From assembly GCA_032122355.1 (NCBI GenBank), contig JAUMCS010000091.1, forward strand, positions 1 to 28,697: a DNA stretch of 28,697 nt, written 5' to 3'. Positions 17,563 through 24,995 of the stretch are shown one piece after another. Made by a program: the position numbers and the translations under genes. Positions within the stretch are counted from its first letter, which is position 1. Each line of letters begins with the position of its first letter. Source of the stretch: RFTU01 sp032122355. Its GTDB lineage: Bacteria > Pseudomonadota > Gammaproteobacteria > Burkholderiales > Burkholderiaceae_C. The notes under the pieces were generated by a model, which did no database searches, was not told where the DNA came from, and was given only the letters and a program-made list of their open reading frames with translations.

Positions 17563-20500
17563 TCACAACTCATCCATCAAGTTTGGCTGCATGGATGCGG
17601 CTGGTTTGGGGCGCAGTTTGGTATGGTCGAGTAAATCGGCCAGCCGTGCGCCTTTGCTTTGCCATTCATACACGCTATTTTCACCCAGCAACACATAGTG
17701 CCAAGGTGGGCTTTGGCGTTGCTCAGGCGTGAGTTGGTTGATGCGCTCGCACCAGGCCAGTGCCGCTTTGCGTTTGCGCTGCACGTTGGGATGTAAGGTT
17801 TGTTCTTGGGCCTTGGTTTCAACCAAATAGACGGCAGCGGCAGTGCGTACTAAAAAATCAGGTGAATAAAAGGCGGGCAATCCATCTTCTTTGACATAGC
17901 GCAAACGCACATAAGTATGGCGGTTTTCTTGAATTTTGCAGAATGCTTGAACCTGGCTGTCAGCCTGTGCCCAATGAATGAAAGCACGCTCAAGCCCACC
18001 ATGACGGCTAGGCCAGCCTAAGCGCGGATAAATACATTTACTCACCTCGGTAGACGTGCTGTCGCGTACGGTGAGTTTGTTTACTTCACTGAGGTAGCGC
18101 AAATGCACTTCGGTTTGCCCTACGCTGTATTTTTCCTCAGAGCGGATCAGGCTCAAGGCAAATTGTTGGGTGATATGGTTTACAACGGGAGACAACAGCA
18201 GTAAGCGCCAGTTTTCATCTTCAAGTGGGTTAAAGGCCGTACCGAAAAGTTGGGTCCAGATGTAGTCGTCTAACCAACCGGTAAGTTCCGCCGTATGCAC
18301 CTGCATATAGAGGGGGGTGACAGCGTGTTCAGCGATTTTGTTGCCCTTGGCTATTTGCGATAACGGTACGCTCAGGGCCTGACTGATGCGGCGTGTCATG
18401 CGCGATAAAAAATCGTTATAGCCGCTGACGTTCATGATGGCCCCACTGATGCGATAGTCGCCAAATAGGGTGGAACTTTGTAAGTCTTGCGAAATAAAGG
18501 CGTCACCTTTGCCCAGCTGGTGTTTGAGCTGCTGCATATCCATGGCCGTAAAAGCCGGCAGCGTGCTGACATCAATGGTGCGGTGGCTGCGGTGCTCGTC
18601 GGCTTCTTGCAAAATAAAGGGAATACCAAAATCAAAGGCTTGGTAATTTTCACGCAGTTCTACGGTTATCAAATCACCGGCGGCTGAAGTGCTGCTGTCA
18701 TCTTCTGCGCTGGACCCCACTAGACCTGCTTGAATGAGGTCATCGTAGAAAGCCTGGAAGGCGGGATGTTCGACAATCGATAGCACATCCAGCAGGCTTT
18801 TGGGTTCCTGGCCTTGGGTGATGCGCTCACGGTTTTCGCGCTTGATGTCCGTGTATTCGGGTTCGCGCCACATCAGGCGCAGGCCACGGCCTATGGTTTG
18901 CTCAAGCAAAATTTGCGCTTGGCTTGAACGCAAGGGAACGATCACGCAGATGTTATTCACGTCAAAGCCTTCACGCAACATGAGCACACTCACAATCACT
19001 TTTGGCGTGGCGTGTCGGTCGACGTTGAATAGACGCTCACGGACAGGACCCCAATCTTTTTCACCGAGTTCTGCTTTTTTGCCCGAATCGATGGTCATGA
19101 CTTCATCGTTGTGCAAGCCCTCTTGCATACACAGAAAATCGGCAACGAGTGGTGTCACGGTGGTGTCTTCACACACCACCAGCATTTTGGGGTGGCGGCT
19201 CGGGTCAATTGGGGCAAAGTCTTTTTCTAGTTTGCGCAGTTTGGTTAAACCTGCACGCAACATGACACGCTGCCCTTCGCTCAGGGTCGGGTTGCCGCTT
19301 TCGTCCCGTTCTGCTTTGAATTCCAAGGGCAAAGCACCGATTTCTTTGCGTTTGTCGAGTACCAGCGATTTTACCAAGCCCATGCGCATGGCACTTTGGA
19401 GATCAAAGTCAGTGATGATGTGCGGAAAGTAAATCTTTTTCTTATTTTTGCCTGTTCCTACGGCGTTGTAAGGGGTTGCTGAAAAATCAATTTGCACAAA
19501 GCGCCGGCCTTTGCTGGCCGCGATACGACTGAGGCTTTTTTGCCATTCCACTTCAGTGGTTTCGCCTTCGCGCTTAAAGTCATGTATGTGATGAGCCTCA
19601 TCATTGAACACCATCAATTCAGGCAATTGGCTGAGAAATTCTAAAACATTACCCCGAGCGTATCGGCGATCCAATACTTCAAGGCTGTTACCCGAAGCCC
19701 GCCCCGGCGTGAGGGGGAGCACTTGGCTGATCACCCGCTTGGGGTCTAGGTCTTGGCCCAGTGCGGTGATCGCTTCGCTGGGGTCAGCAATTTCATCCGA
19801 TTCAGCCGCTTCATCCCCTTCAGCCAGTAAGTGCCAGTTGGTGATGGCTATCATGCCATTGCCAGTGGCCTTTAGGCCAATTTCGGTTTTGCTGCATACG
19901 TTACCACGCACAAATCCAAATACGGTTTCGCGATAGGCCTCGGGGATGAATAACTCGGCGTATTGGGCTACGTCAGAATGCGCAAAATCGCGAGTGCCTT
20001 GTGTGCCGGCGATGAGTTTTCCGCAAAATGCATCAAGCAAGCGTTCGTATACGATCAACCCTGGGGCGACAATCATGAATTGCCGCGTGAAACGGGGGGC
20101 GTCGATGCCAGCGGCCTGTGCATGGGTTTTATTCAGAAGCTGCCAAATGATCAGGGCTTGGAGCACCCATGTTTTACCGGTTCCGGTGGCCATTTTCATG
20201 CAGTATTTGGGGTACGCATGTTTGGCTTGTGTGACTTCTGTCAGGCGATGACCCACCAAAAGCGCATCAGGTGCTGCTGCTTGGTAGAGTTCTTTCAGAG
20301 TCCATTGGGTGTGCTGTGCGCCCAGCACTTCATGGGCTACGATGGTGTTGAGTATGGCTTGTTTTTGGCCTTCATGAAAATTCAGCCCTCTGCGGGCGGC
20401 CACCATGTCTTCTGCAAACCACCATTTCAGCAGTTCTGCGGTGGTGGGGGTAACGTGCTCGAACAGTTCGGCGGCCCCGGTTTCTAGGCCACGGCTGAGT

Positions 20501-20580
20501 GCTTGGGTTTTTTGCGTCAGGCTTTTGGCGAGAGCAAGTTGGGGGTCGATAGTGCCATTGCTGGGTGCGGCTTGATTCAT
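17563..20580 (-). CDS. res: Type III restriction endonuclease subunit (Res)
   Basis: ATP-dependent helicase-nuclease subunit that cuts DNA when two unmodified sites are met in the proper orientation; works as a complex with Mod. It has 1005 residues. The superfamily 2 motor shows Walker A ATGTGKT (131-137), DEAH (327-330), SATP (367-370) and motif VI QTIGRGLR (561-568). The C-terminal nuclease is of the PD-(D/E)XK type: PD at 907-908 and ETK at 921-923. All catalytic residues are present, so it should be active. The ATG overlaps the mod stop in an ATGA quartet (20577-20580), which couples translation and keeps Res from being made without Mod. Confidence 0.93.
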   Translation of the reverse strand: MNQAAPSNGTIDPQLALAKSLTQKTQALSRGLETGAAELFEHVTPTTAELLKWWFAEDMVAARRGLNFHEGQKQAILNTIVAHEVLGAQHTQWTLKELYQAAAPDALLVGHRLTEVTQAKHAYPKYCMKMATGTGKTWVLQALIIWQLLNKTHAQAAGIDAPRFTRQFMIVAPGLIVYERLLDAFCGKLIAGTQGTRDFAHSDVAQYAELFIPEAYRETVFGFVRGNVCSKTEIGLKATGNGMIAITNWHLLAEGDEAAESDEIADPSEAITALGQDLDPKRVISQVLPLTPGRASGNSLEVLDRRYARGNVLEFLSQLPELMVFNDEAHHIHDFKREGETTEVEWQKSLSRIAASKGRRFVQIDFSATPYNAVGTGKNKKKIYFPHIITDFDLQSAMRMGLVKSLVLDKRKEIGALPLEFKAERDESGNPTLSEGQRVMLRAGLTKLRKLEKDFAPIDPSRHPKMLVVCEDTTVTPLVADFLCMQEGLHNDEVMTIDSGKKAELGEKDWGPVRERLFNVDRHATPKVIVSVLMLREGFDVNNICVIVPLRSSQAQILLEQTIGRGLRLMWREPEYTDIKRENRERITQGQEPKSLLDVLSIVEHPAFQAFYDDLIQAGLVGSSAEDDSSTSAAGDLITVELRENYQAFDFGIPFILQEADEHRSHRTIDVSTLPAFTAMDMQQLKHQLGKGDAFISQDLQSSTLFGDYRISGAIMNVSGYNDFLSRMTRRISQALSVPLSQIAKGNKIAEHAVTPLYMQVHTAELTGWLDDYIWTQLFGTAFNPLEDENWRLLLLSPVVNHITQQFALSLIRSEEKYSVGQTEVHLRYLSEVNKLTVRDSTSTEVSKCIYPRLGWPSRHGGLERAFIHWAQADSQVQAFCKIQENRHTYVRLRYVKEDGLPAFYSPDFLVRTAAAVYLVETKAQEQTLHPNVQRKRKAALAWCERINQLTPEQRQSPPWHYVLLGENSVYEWQSKGARLADLLDHTKLRPKPAASMQPNLMDEL

Positions 20581-22511
20581 GCGGCCTCCACGTTGGCAAT
20601 CACTTCGGCCTCATAGCCAAATACATCAACAACACGCACGCACACTATACGTGTGCCGGTTTTGGCAGGGGTGGTGATCTTGGCTTGGGTAATAACGCGG
20701 AGCTTCTCTGCATCATTGCCCGTATTGCCGCGGTAGTCCTGCCAGACTGAGCGGAACACCTTCCCATCGTAGTCGGGGTCGACGGCCCAATATTCAATGA
20801 GTGCTAGGGGTTCTTTGTTGGCAACGGTTTGCAGTTTTTGGCGGTTTTCATCGTCTAGGTTGATGGCTTCCGGAGAGAGGAGCACGTAGTTTTTGAGTTG
20901 AATGGTCAGTAGCGCTTGTTGGCCTTGATCGGTGGTTTGTGGGGTGCAGGTAATGGGGTGTATGGTGAGATATTGCAGGGATGAAAAGCGAATTTGCCCT
21001 CGCAGTTTGTTAATGTCGCCTTTCTTTTTCAGACGGTCCAGGAGATCGGGCGGGATGACGAGCACTTCAAGCCGGTCGTCATTGAAGGCGGTGATGGCTT
21101 CGCCGATGGAGGGTTCAAAGTTCCAACCCAGCACAACCATCCGATCCCAGCCGCCCATGAGGGCATCGCGTTGGGCGATGGCTTTTTTGAGGGTGGCTTC
21201 GCCTGTGAGTTTGTTGGGAGAATCAGCCAGTACCAAGGTTTTGCTGCCGTGGGTATGGCCGATGGAAATCGGTGGTATTTGCCCAAGGTTGCGTTGTGGG
21301 TTGAATTCTATGGGCAAGGGCAGTGCACCGTAAAGTGACAATACGATTTGCGATAAATCGCCAATTCTAAAATCACGCCCTAAGTGCGCTTTGGCGGCTT
21401 CAACTTGGTAGTCGCCTATGGCTTGGTACAGAAAGGGTTGGGCGTTTTGGTCAATCAAGCGTTTGCGCATGATCATGCAAGCGGGCTTGCCGATGTCGGT
21501 GGTGATCCATCGGCGGCCGAGTTTTTCGGCTACCGCAGCTGTGGTTCCCGAGCCACCGTTGAAGTCAATGACAAGCCCACCTTCTGGGGATGATGCGCGA
21601 ATAATGCGTTCAAGTAATTTCTGCGGTTTTTGCGTTGCGTAGCCAACTTGCTCAGATCGCACGCGATCAGTGGTGTAAATATCGATCCACCAATCTTCGA
21701 CTAGCTTTCCTCGTGCTTCAATTTCTTTGATTTTTTTAGCATCTCCATCAACGGCTCCAAAAACTTGACCCGTATTGTGAACACCACTTTTGTGTTTAAC
21801 GTAGTCTCCAGCAAAAAAGTGATTTGAACCTTTTGTAAAAAAATAAATGATGTCGTGCTTTCTTGCGAATGCAGATTTAACTGCGGATGGGCCTGAATAA
21901 CACCAAACTATCTCATTGTTGAAATTTTCTTTCCCAAACACTTCATCCAAAATCAACTTCACATAATGCCCCACATGCCAATCCAAATGCACGTAAATTG
22001 AGCCGGTATCGGCCAGTAATTCGCGCATCAATATCAGACGTGGCGTGATCATGGCCAAGTACGATGCAGTGCCGTCGCTCCATGTATCTGAATATGCAAA
22101 CTGCTCAATCACGGTGGGTTTTTGCTCTAGCTCTAAACCCGGTAGCGTGATTTTGGTGCGGTAATCGGCTTTAGAGTCAAACGGTGGATCAATATAAATC
22201 AAATCCACTTTGCCACGCAGGCTGGGCGTATGTTCGTCCCCTGCCAAAAGTGCCGTCATGGCCAATAAGTTATCGCCGTAGATCAGTCGGTTGCGCCACG
22301 GCTGCCCTTGTGCCAGTGCTTCTTGCTGGCTTGCTCGGCGTTGCTGTTCTACCCAATCGGGTGCCATGCTGTCATCTTTGGCGGGCAATACCACTTCCCG
22401 GGTTTGTAGACTAATGCGATGCCGCCCCTCAATGCTTTCAAGGTAGCGTTCGGCCATTTTGCGGCCTTCTTTCAGAATTTCAGGAAGTTGCTCGATCAGG
22501 GATTTGGGCAT
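20577..22511 (-). CDS. mod: Type III DNA methyltransferase (Mod), N6-adenine, beta class
   Basis: Methylates adenine in an asymmetric recognition site and gives Res its specificity. It has 644 residues from the ATG at 22511; the longer frame begins with TTG at 22523, but a GAAG ribosome binding site follows that codon. Motif IV is DPPF (108-111), placed before motif I FNGGSGTT (317-324), the beta-class order usual for Type III Mod. The stretch between them, about residues 190-285, is the target-recognition domain. It is encoded by markedly AT-richer DNA than its flanks. No simple-sequence tract suited to phase variation is present. The gene diverges from a helix-turn-helix gene across a 101-bp AT-rich region. 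Confidence 0.92.
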   Translation of the reverse strand: MPKSLIEQLPEILKEGRKMAERYLESIEGRHRISLQTREVVLPAKDDSMAPDWVEQQRRASQQEALAQGQPWRNRLIYGDNLLAMTALLAGDEHTPSLRGKVDLIYIDPPFDSKADYRTKITLPGLELEQKPTVIEQFAYSDTWSDGTASYLAMITPRLILMRELLADTGSIYVHLDWHVGHYVKLILDEVFGKENFNNEIVWCYSGPSAVKSAFARKHDIIYFFTKGSNHFFAGDYVKHKSGVHNTGQVFGAVDGDAKKIKEIEARGKLVEDWWIDIYTTDRVRSEQVGYATQKPQKLLERIIRASSPEGGLVIDFNGGSGTTAAVAEKLGRRWITTDIGKPACMIMRKRLIDQNAQPFLYQAIGDYQVEAAKAHLGRDFRIGDLSQIVLSLYGALPLPIEFNPQRNLGQIPPISIGHTHGSKTLVLADSPNKLTGEATLKKAIAQRDALMGGWDRMVVLGWNFEPSIGEAITAFNDDRLEVLVIPPDLLDRLKKKGDINKLRGQIRFSSLQYLTIHPITCTPQTTDQGQQALLTIQLKNYVLLSPEAINLDDENRQKLQTVANKEPLALIEYWAVDPDYDGKVFRSVWQDYRGNTGNDAEKLRVITQAKITTPAKTGTRIVCVRVVDVFGYEAEVIANVEAA

Positions 22512-22587
22512 GCGCTTCTTCAAGAGGTTGTTAATAAAAATTTCAACTAAATGTTGTAATCATACTCAACAACTTCTTAAAAAATTT

Positions 22588-22609
22588 ATCAAGTGGTTTG
22601 TAACTTGAT
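22588..22609. promoter_or_regulatory. 22-bp palindrome, candidate operator of the mod-res / regulator pair
   Basis: Perfect 7-base arms ATCAAGT and ACTTGAT are separated by eight bases. It lies in the 101-bp region between divergent mod and the helix-turn-helix gene, ending three bases before the latter's ATG. No Shine-Dalgarno sequence fits between, so a bound protein would cover the translation start or a leaderless transcription start. Confidence 0.5.
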
Positions 22610-22612
22610 TGC

Positions 22613-23011
22613 ATGAATGAAAAAATTGAATTCACTAAACGACTACGTGCCGCAATGACTGCAGCGGGTTACACAATTAGCCCATCTGTTTTAGAGCATG
22701 AGTTCAATTTACGCTGGCCCGGTAAATCCATCAGTAATCAAGCCGCTTGGGGTTGGCTGAATAATCGATCAATACCAACCCAAGACAAACTCCAAGTCCT
22801 TGCCGAATGGCTCAAAATTGAACCCGATGTACTGCGCTTTGGCACATCGGTCAGAGCCTCTGTGCAGCAGCACCAAAAACGCTGGAGTGAAGGCATCGGG
22901 CACTTGGAACAAGAAACCTTTGATGCTTTTTTACAATTGCCCGCCCCTCAACGCAAAATCATCCGCGAAGTAATTTTGACGTTTGCAAAAGTGTATGGGG
23001 GCAGGGGCTAG
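22613..23011 (+). CDS. Helix-turn-helix DNA-binding protein, probable regulator of the restriction system
   Basis: The 132-residue protein has an N-terminal lambda-repressor-like (XRE/Cro-type) fold. It opens with FTKRLRAAMTAAGY, continues with SISNQAAWGWLNNRSIP (about 39-55) as the probable recognition helix region, and ends with QDKLQVLAEWLKIEPDVLRFG. The C-terminal half is helical and unassigned. It is divergent from mod, which is the place of control proteins in many restriction-modification loci, although it is longer than classical C proteins (about 80 residues) and more like phage-type repressors. The ATG at 22613 has no Shine-Dalgarno sequence. A 22-bp palindrome abuts it, which suggests autoregulation. 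It could equally regulate the hicAB genes 50 bases downstream. Confidence 0.72.
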   Translation: MNEKIEFTKRLRAAMTAAGYTISPSVLEHEFNLRWPGKSISNQAAWGWLNNRSIPTQDKLQVLAEWLKIEPDVLRFGTSVRASVQQHQKRWSEGIGHLEQETFDAFLQLPAPQRKIIREVILTFAKVYGGRG

Positions 23012-23025
23012 GGTTGTATTTGGGT

Positions 23026-23054
23026 TTGACTTTAAATATCAATATTGATATCAT
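23026..23054 (+). promoter_or_regulatory. Sigma-70 promoter of hicAB
   Basis: TTGACT (23026-23031) and TATCAT (23049-23054) are separated by exactly 17 bases, a near-consensus housekeeping promoter. The -10 ends six bases before the hicA ATG at 23061, so transcription should begin at or next to the start codon. Confidence 0.8.
23036..23051. promoter_or_regulatory. 16-bp perfect palindrome over the hicAB promoter, probable HicB operator
   Basis: ATATCAATATTGATAT is its own reverse complement. It fills the spacer and enters the -10 hexamer. HicB antitoxins with ribbon-helix-helix domains bind palindromes at their own promoter, so this is the obvious autorepression site. Confidence 0.7.
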
Positions 23055-23060
23055 ACAAAA

Positions 23061-23309
23061 ATGCGACCGATAGATAAGATTCTTGGGCAAATGAGGGATG
23101 AGGTAGCCAATGTGCGATTTACTGATTTGCAGCGTGTGTGCGAGCACTTTTTTGGTAAACCCAGACAAAATGGAAGTAGTCATGCCGTGTATAAAACCCC
23201 TTGGCAGGGTAACCCTCGAGTGAATATTCAAAATAACAAAGGCAAGGCCAAGGTTTATCAGGTTCGCCAAGTTTTGGCAGCAATTGAATGCCTAGGAGAA
23301 AAATCATGA
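23061..23309 (+). CDS. hicA: HicA-family toxin (mRNA interferase)
   Basis: Small double-stranded-RNA-binding-fold toxin that cleaves mRNA until neutralised by HicB. It has 82 residues. The catalytic histidine is H41 in the motif GSSHAVYKTP, and the C-terminus GKAKVYQVRQVLAAIE is typical of the family. The N-terminal KILGQMRDEVANVRFTDLQRVC aligns with the usual first helix and strand, which supports the ATG at 23061 over an internal ATG at 23091. There is no Shine-Dalgarno sequence and the promoter -10 lies six bases upstream, so the message is probably leaderless. The stop overlaps the hicB ATG (ATGA). Confidence 0.85.
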   Translation: MRPIDKILGQMRDEVANVRFTDLQRVCEHFFGKPRQNGSSHAVYKTPWQGNPRVNIQNNKGKAKVYQVRQVLAAIECLGEKS

Positions 23310-23629
23310 ACATCAATCACTACACCTATCGGGTGACTTGGTCGGCTGAGGATGATGAGCATATTGGCCTTTGCGCAGAGTTTCCTGCACTTTCATGGCT
23401 TGCATCCACACCAGAAAAAGCCTTGGCGGGTGTCCGTAAATTAATAGCTGATGTCGTTGAAGATATGCAAGAGTCAGGTGAAGCGATACCAGAACCCCTG
23501 TCGGAGAAAAAATTTAGCGGCCGTTTTATTGTTCGGGTACCTCCGCTAGTTCATCGCAACCTTGCTGTCCAGGCGGCTGAACAAGGTGTGAGTATCAATC
23601 GTTTGGTGTCAGCAAAACTCGCTGTGTAG
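23306..23629 (+). CDS. hicB: HicB-family antitoxin
   Basis: Neutralises HicA and represses the operon. It has 107 residues. The N-terminal part (about 5-65) is the partly degraded RNase-H-like HicB fold (YRVTWSAEDDEHIGLCAEFPALSWLASTPEKALAGV). Residues about 70-107 form a ribbon-helix-helix DNA-binding domain (GRFIVRVPPLVHRNLAVQAAEQGVSINRLV). An ATG at 23288 is in frame, but a clear AGGAG lies between it and the ATG at 23306, so the latter is the start. The four-base overlap with hicA couples the two. The antitoxin has a strong ribosome binding site while the toxin has none, which favours antitoxin excess. Confidence 0.88.
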   Translation: MNINHYTYRVTWSAEDDEHIGLCAEFPALSWLASTPEKALAGVRKLIADVVEDMQESGEAIPEPLSEKKFSGRFIVRVPPLVHRNLAVQAAEQGVSINRLVSAKLAV

Positions 23630-23656
23630 ATGGTTATCACCACCCCACCATCATTC

Positions 23657-23698
23657 GAAAGATTGCCCTTTAGAGCGCGATAAACCTACAACCACTTG
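23657..23698 (-). pseudogene. Fragment of a C-factor-like dehydrogenase gene
   Basis: On the minus strand this encodes QVVVGLSRSKGQSF, matching QEVVGLSRSEGQFD (residues 36-49) of the intact dehydrogenase. The nucleotide match to 16169-16207 is 31 of 39, with a 15-base identical run; three of the eight changes are silent third-base changes. A TGA follows at 23651-23653 and no flanking gene structure survives. Confidence 0.6.
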
Positions 23699-23739
23699 AT
23701 GAAGAGTATTGTTTAATTTCGATTGAGATGGACTCAAAC

Positions 23740-23783
23740 ATTCTGTAAAGCACCCCCCTTCAAGGGTAAGTGCTTCACAGAAT
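23740..23783 (-). terminator. Long hairpin downstream of the BON gene
   Basis: ATTCTGTAAAGCAC (23740-23753) pairs with GTGCTTCACAGAAT (23770-23783), one mismatch in 14, and inner arms CCCTT and AAGGG extend the stem. It begins ten bases after the BON stop on the minus strand. The T tract after it is short (GTTTGAG), so it is either a terminator or an mRNA-stabilising end. It may also mark the island's right junction. Confidence 0.55.
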
Positions 23784-23793
23784 TAAAAAACTC

Positions 23794-24447
23794 TCAAGGG
23801 CTGACACGAATTTCATTCACCACCATGGTGATACCCGGCGCAGCCCAGGCCGCACCCTGAGCAGCATTGCGCTCAGACCATGAATGCACTGAGCCACGCA
23901 AAGTAGCTGTAGAGCCGCTCACGCTGACATCAATGTTTCGGGCCTCACGCTCGGCCTGCCGTGCCAGCGCATCACGAATGCGGTTGCTGACATCACTGGG
24001 CACTGTGCGCGATTTGAGGGTAATACGATTGGTCACACCCACCACACCCATCAAAGCATGCACCGTGCGTTCGGCATTGGTGCGCTGGTAATCCCATTCG
24101 ACTTCACCATTGAGCGTCACCCAACCATGCTCAACTTTCAGCGTGATTTTGTCGGCGGGTACTAAGGCTTGTGCCTGCATGGCCACGCGCGCCGATTCGG
24201 CAATTTCAGTATCGTTGCGCTGATGGCCTGGAGCGAGCTTGACATCCAACTCAAGTGCCATGGCTTTCACACCATCAATGCGTTGTACCACTCGCTCAAT
24301 CGCAGCTTTTTCCGCAAATGTTTGAATGTGCCCGCTTAAAGTAACTACACCGTTATGAACAGCCACCCCAATATTCGTGGCATTGACAGATGGCTCCCAC
24401 TCGAGTTCATCACTGACATCTTTTTTGAGCTGGGTATCGGTTTTCAT
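23794..24447 (-). CDS. Triple BON-domain protein
   Basis: BON domains bind phospholipid or other surfaces and are common in envelope-stress proteins such as OsmY. The 217-residue protein contains three of them in a row, about residues 3-70, 79-147 and 150-216, each with the strand-turn pattern VTLxGxV (VVTLSGHI, WVTLNGEV, TATLRGSV). No signal peptide is visible, unlike OsmY, so it is probably cytoplasmic, as in many Burkholderiales homologues. The ATG at 24447 has a good AGAGGAAG ribosome binding site; an upstream in-frame ATG at 24462 precedes that site and is rejected. Residues 107-123 are encoded by the 52-bp sequence repeated at 17500. Confidence 0.88.
   Translation of the reverse strand: MKTDTQLKKDVSDELEWEPSVNATNIGVAVHNGVVTLSGHIQTFAEKAAIERVVQRIDGVKAMALELDVKLAPGHQRNDTEIAESARVAMQAQALVPADKITLKVEHGWVTLNGEVEWDYQRTNAERTVHALMGVVGVTNRITLKSRTVPSDVSNRIRDALARQAEREARNIDVSVSGSTATLRGSVHSWSERNAAQGAAWAAPGITMVVNEIRVSP
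24079..24130 (+). repeat. 52-bp perfect direct repeat, right copy (inside the BON gene)
   Basis: Identical to 17500-17551. This copy is in its native coding context within the second BON domain, so it is the parental sequence and the left copy is the derivative. Confidence 0.95.
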
Positions 24448-24485
24448 AGACTTCCTCTGCATTTTGAAGGTTAAAAATCGGCTTT

Positions 24486-24500
24486 GGCACTATTTGTGCC
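24486..24500 (-). terminator. Weak candidate terminator of the trpS-DUF1289 unit
   Basis: GGCAC and GTGCC form a 5-bp stem with a 5-base loop. On the minus strand a run of five T follows seven bases later. It lies about 40 bases after the DUF3717-DUF1289 gene stop. Stem length and T-tract spacing are poor. Confidence 0.3.
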
Positions 24501-24541
24501 CATCATGGCCAATTCGCCACACAGCTATGATGCGGTAGATG

Positions 24542-24994
24542 CTATGAATCGATATTGACTACAGGCAAGCCGCCCTGAGATGAAGGCGCAGACTCTTGCG
24601 CGCGCTCAGCGTAGCGGTTAAAGCGCCAAGCTTGCCCATCTTGGGTAATGCGCCGCCAAGTGGCGCGCTTGGCTGCGGGTGACATGGCCGGCCAGTTTTG
24701 AACTTCTTCAAAAAATCGGCCACAGCCCTTGCATTGCTCATCACCCTGACTGGTCGAGCATATGGCAATGCAGGGGGTATCGGGGGTGCTTTGATACCAA
24801 GCCAGCCAAGCGTGTTGCGCCTTCGGGCTGAACTCGGCTTCGTCGCATTGCGTTTGGCGGTAATACACCATGTGCGCATAAATATCCGCTAAGGCACGCA
24901 CCTCAGCACAGGCGCTGATGCCGTCGGCAGAGGGTGCTTTATCGCGCCACCAGTTGATGGCCAACTCGATGTCACTGATATGAATGGCCGCCAT
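24542..24994 (-). CDS. DUF3717-DUF1289 protein, putative small zinc-binding protein
   Basis: Function unknown. The 150-residue protein (ATG at 24994) has an N-terminal DUF3717-like part (about 5-48: ISDIELAINWWR ... ACAEVRALADIYAHM). A DUF1289 part follows (about 72-116), with four cysteines C75, C79, C88 and C91 (TPCIAICSTSQGDEQCKGCGR) that look like a zinc site. It ends in a basic, then polar tail. A longer frame would begin inside trpS and is rejected. The start is one base after the trpS stop, so it is coupled to trpS. The fusion appears usual for Burkholderiales. Confidence 0.8.
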   Translation of the reverse strand: MAAIHISDIELAINWWRDKAPSADGISACAEVRALADIYAHMVYYRQTQCDEAEFSPKAQHAWLAWYQSTPDTPCIAICSTSQGDEQCKGCGRFFEEVQNWPAMSPAAKRATWRRITQDGQAWRFNRYAERAQESAPSSQGGLPVVNIDS

Positions 24995-24995
24995 A

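Larger units (their letters stand above)
17552..23656. mobile_element. Probable acquired defence island bounded by reciprocal gene relics
   Basis: The block holds Type III mod and res, a helix-turn-helix gene and hicAB. Its left border is a BON-gene relic whose intact partner lies on the right. Its right border is a dehydrogenase-gene relic whose intact partner lies on the left. No integrase, transposase or tRNA gene was found, so mobilisation would be by homologous recombination or by functions supplied elsewhere. The exact right end is uncertain within 23640-23790. Confidence 0.5.

Noticed and set aside
18800..19432. 210-codon open frame antisense to res
   Set aside because: Serine/arginine-rich translation typical of a complementary frame of a conserved helicase gene.
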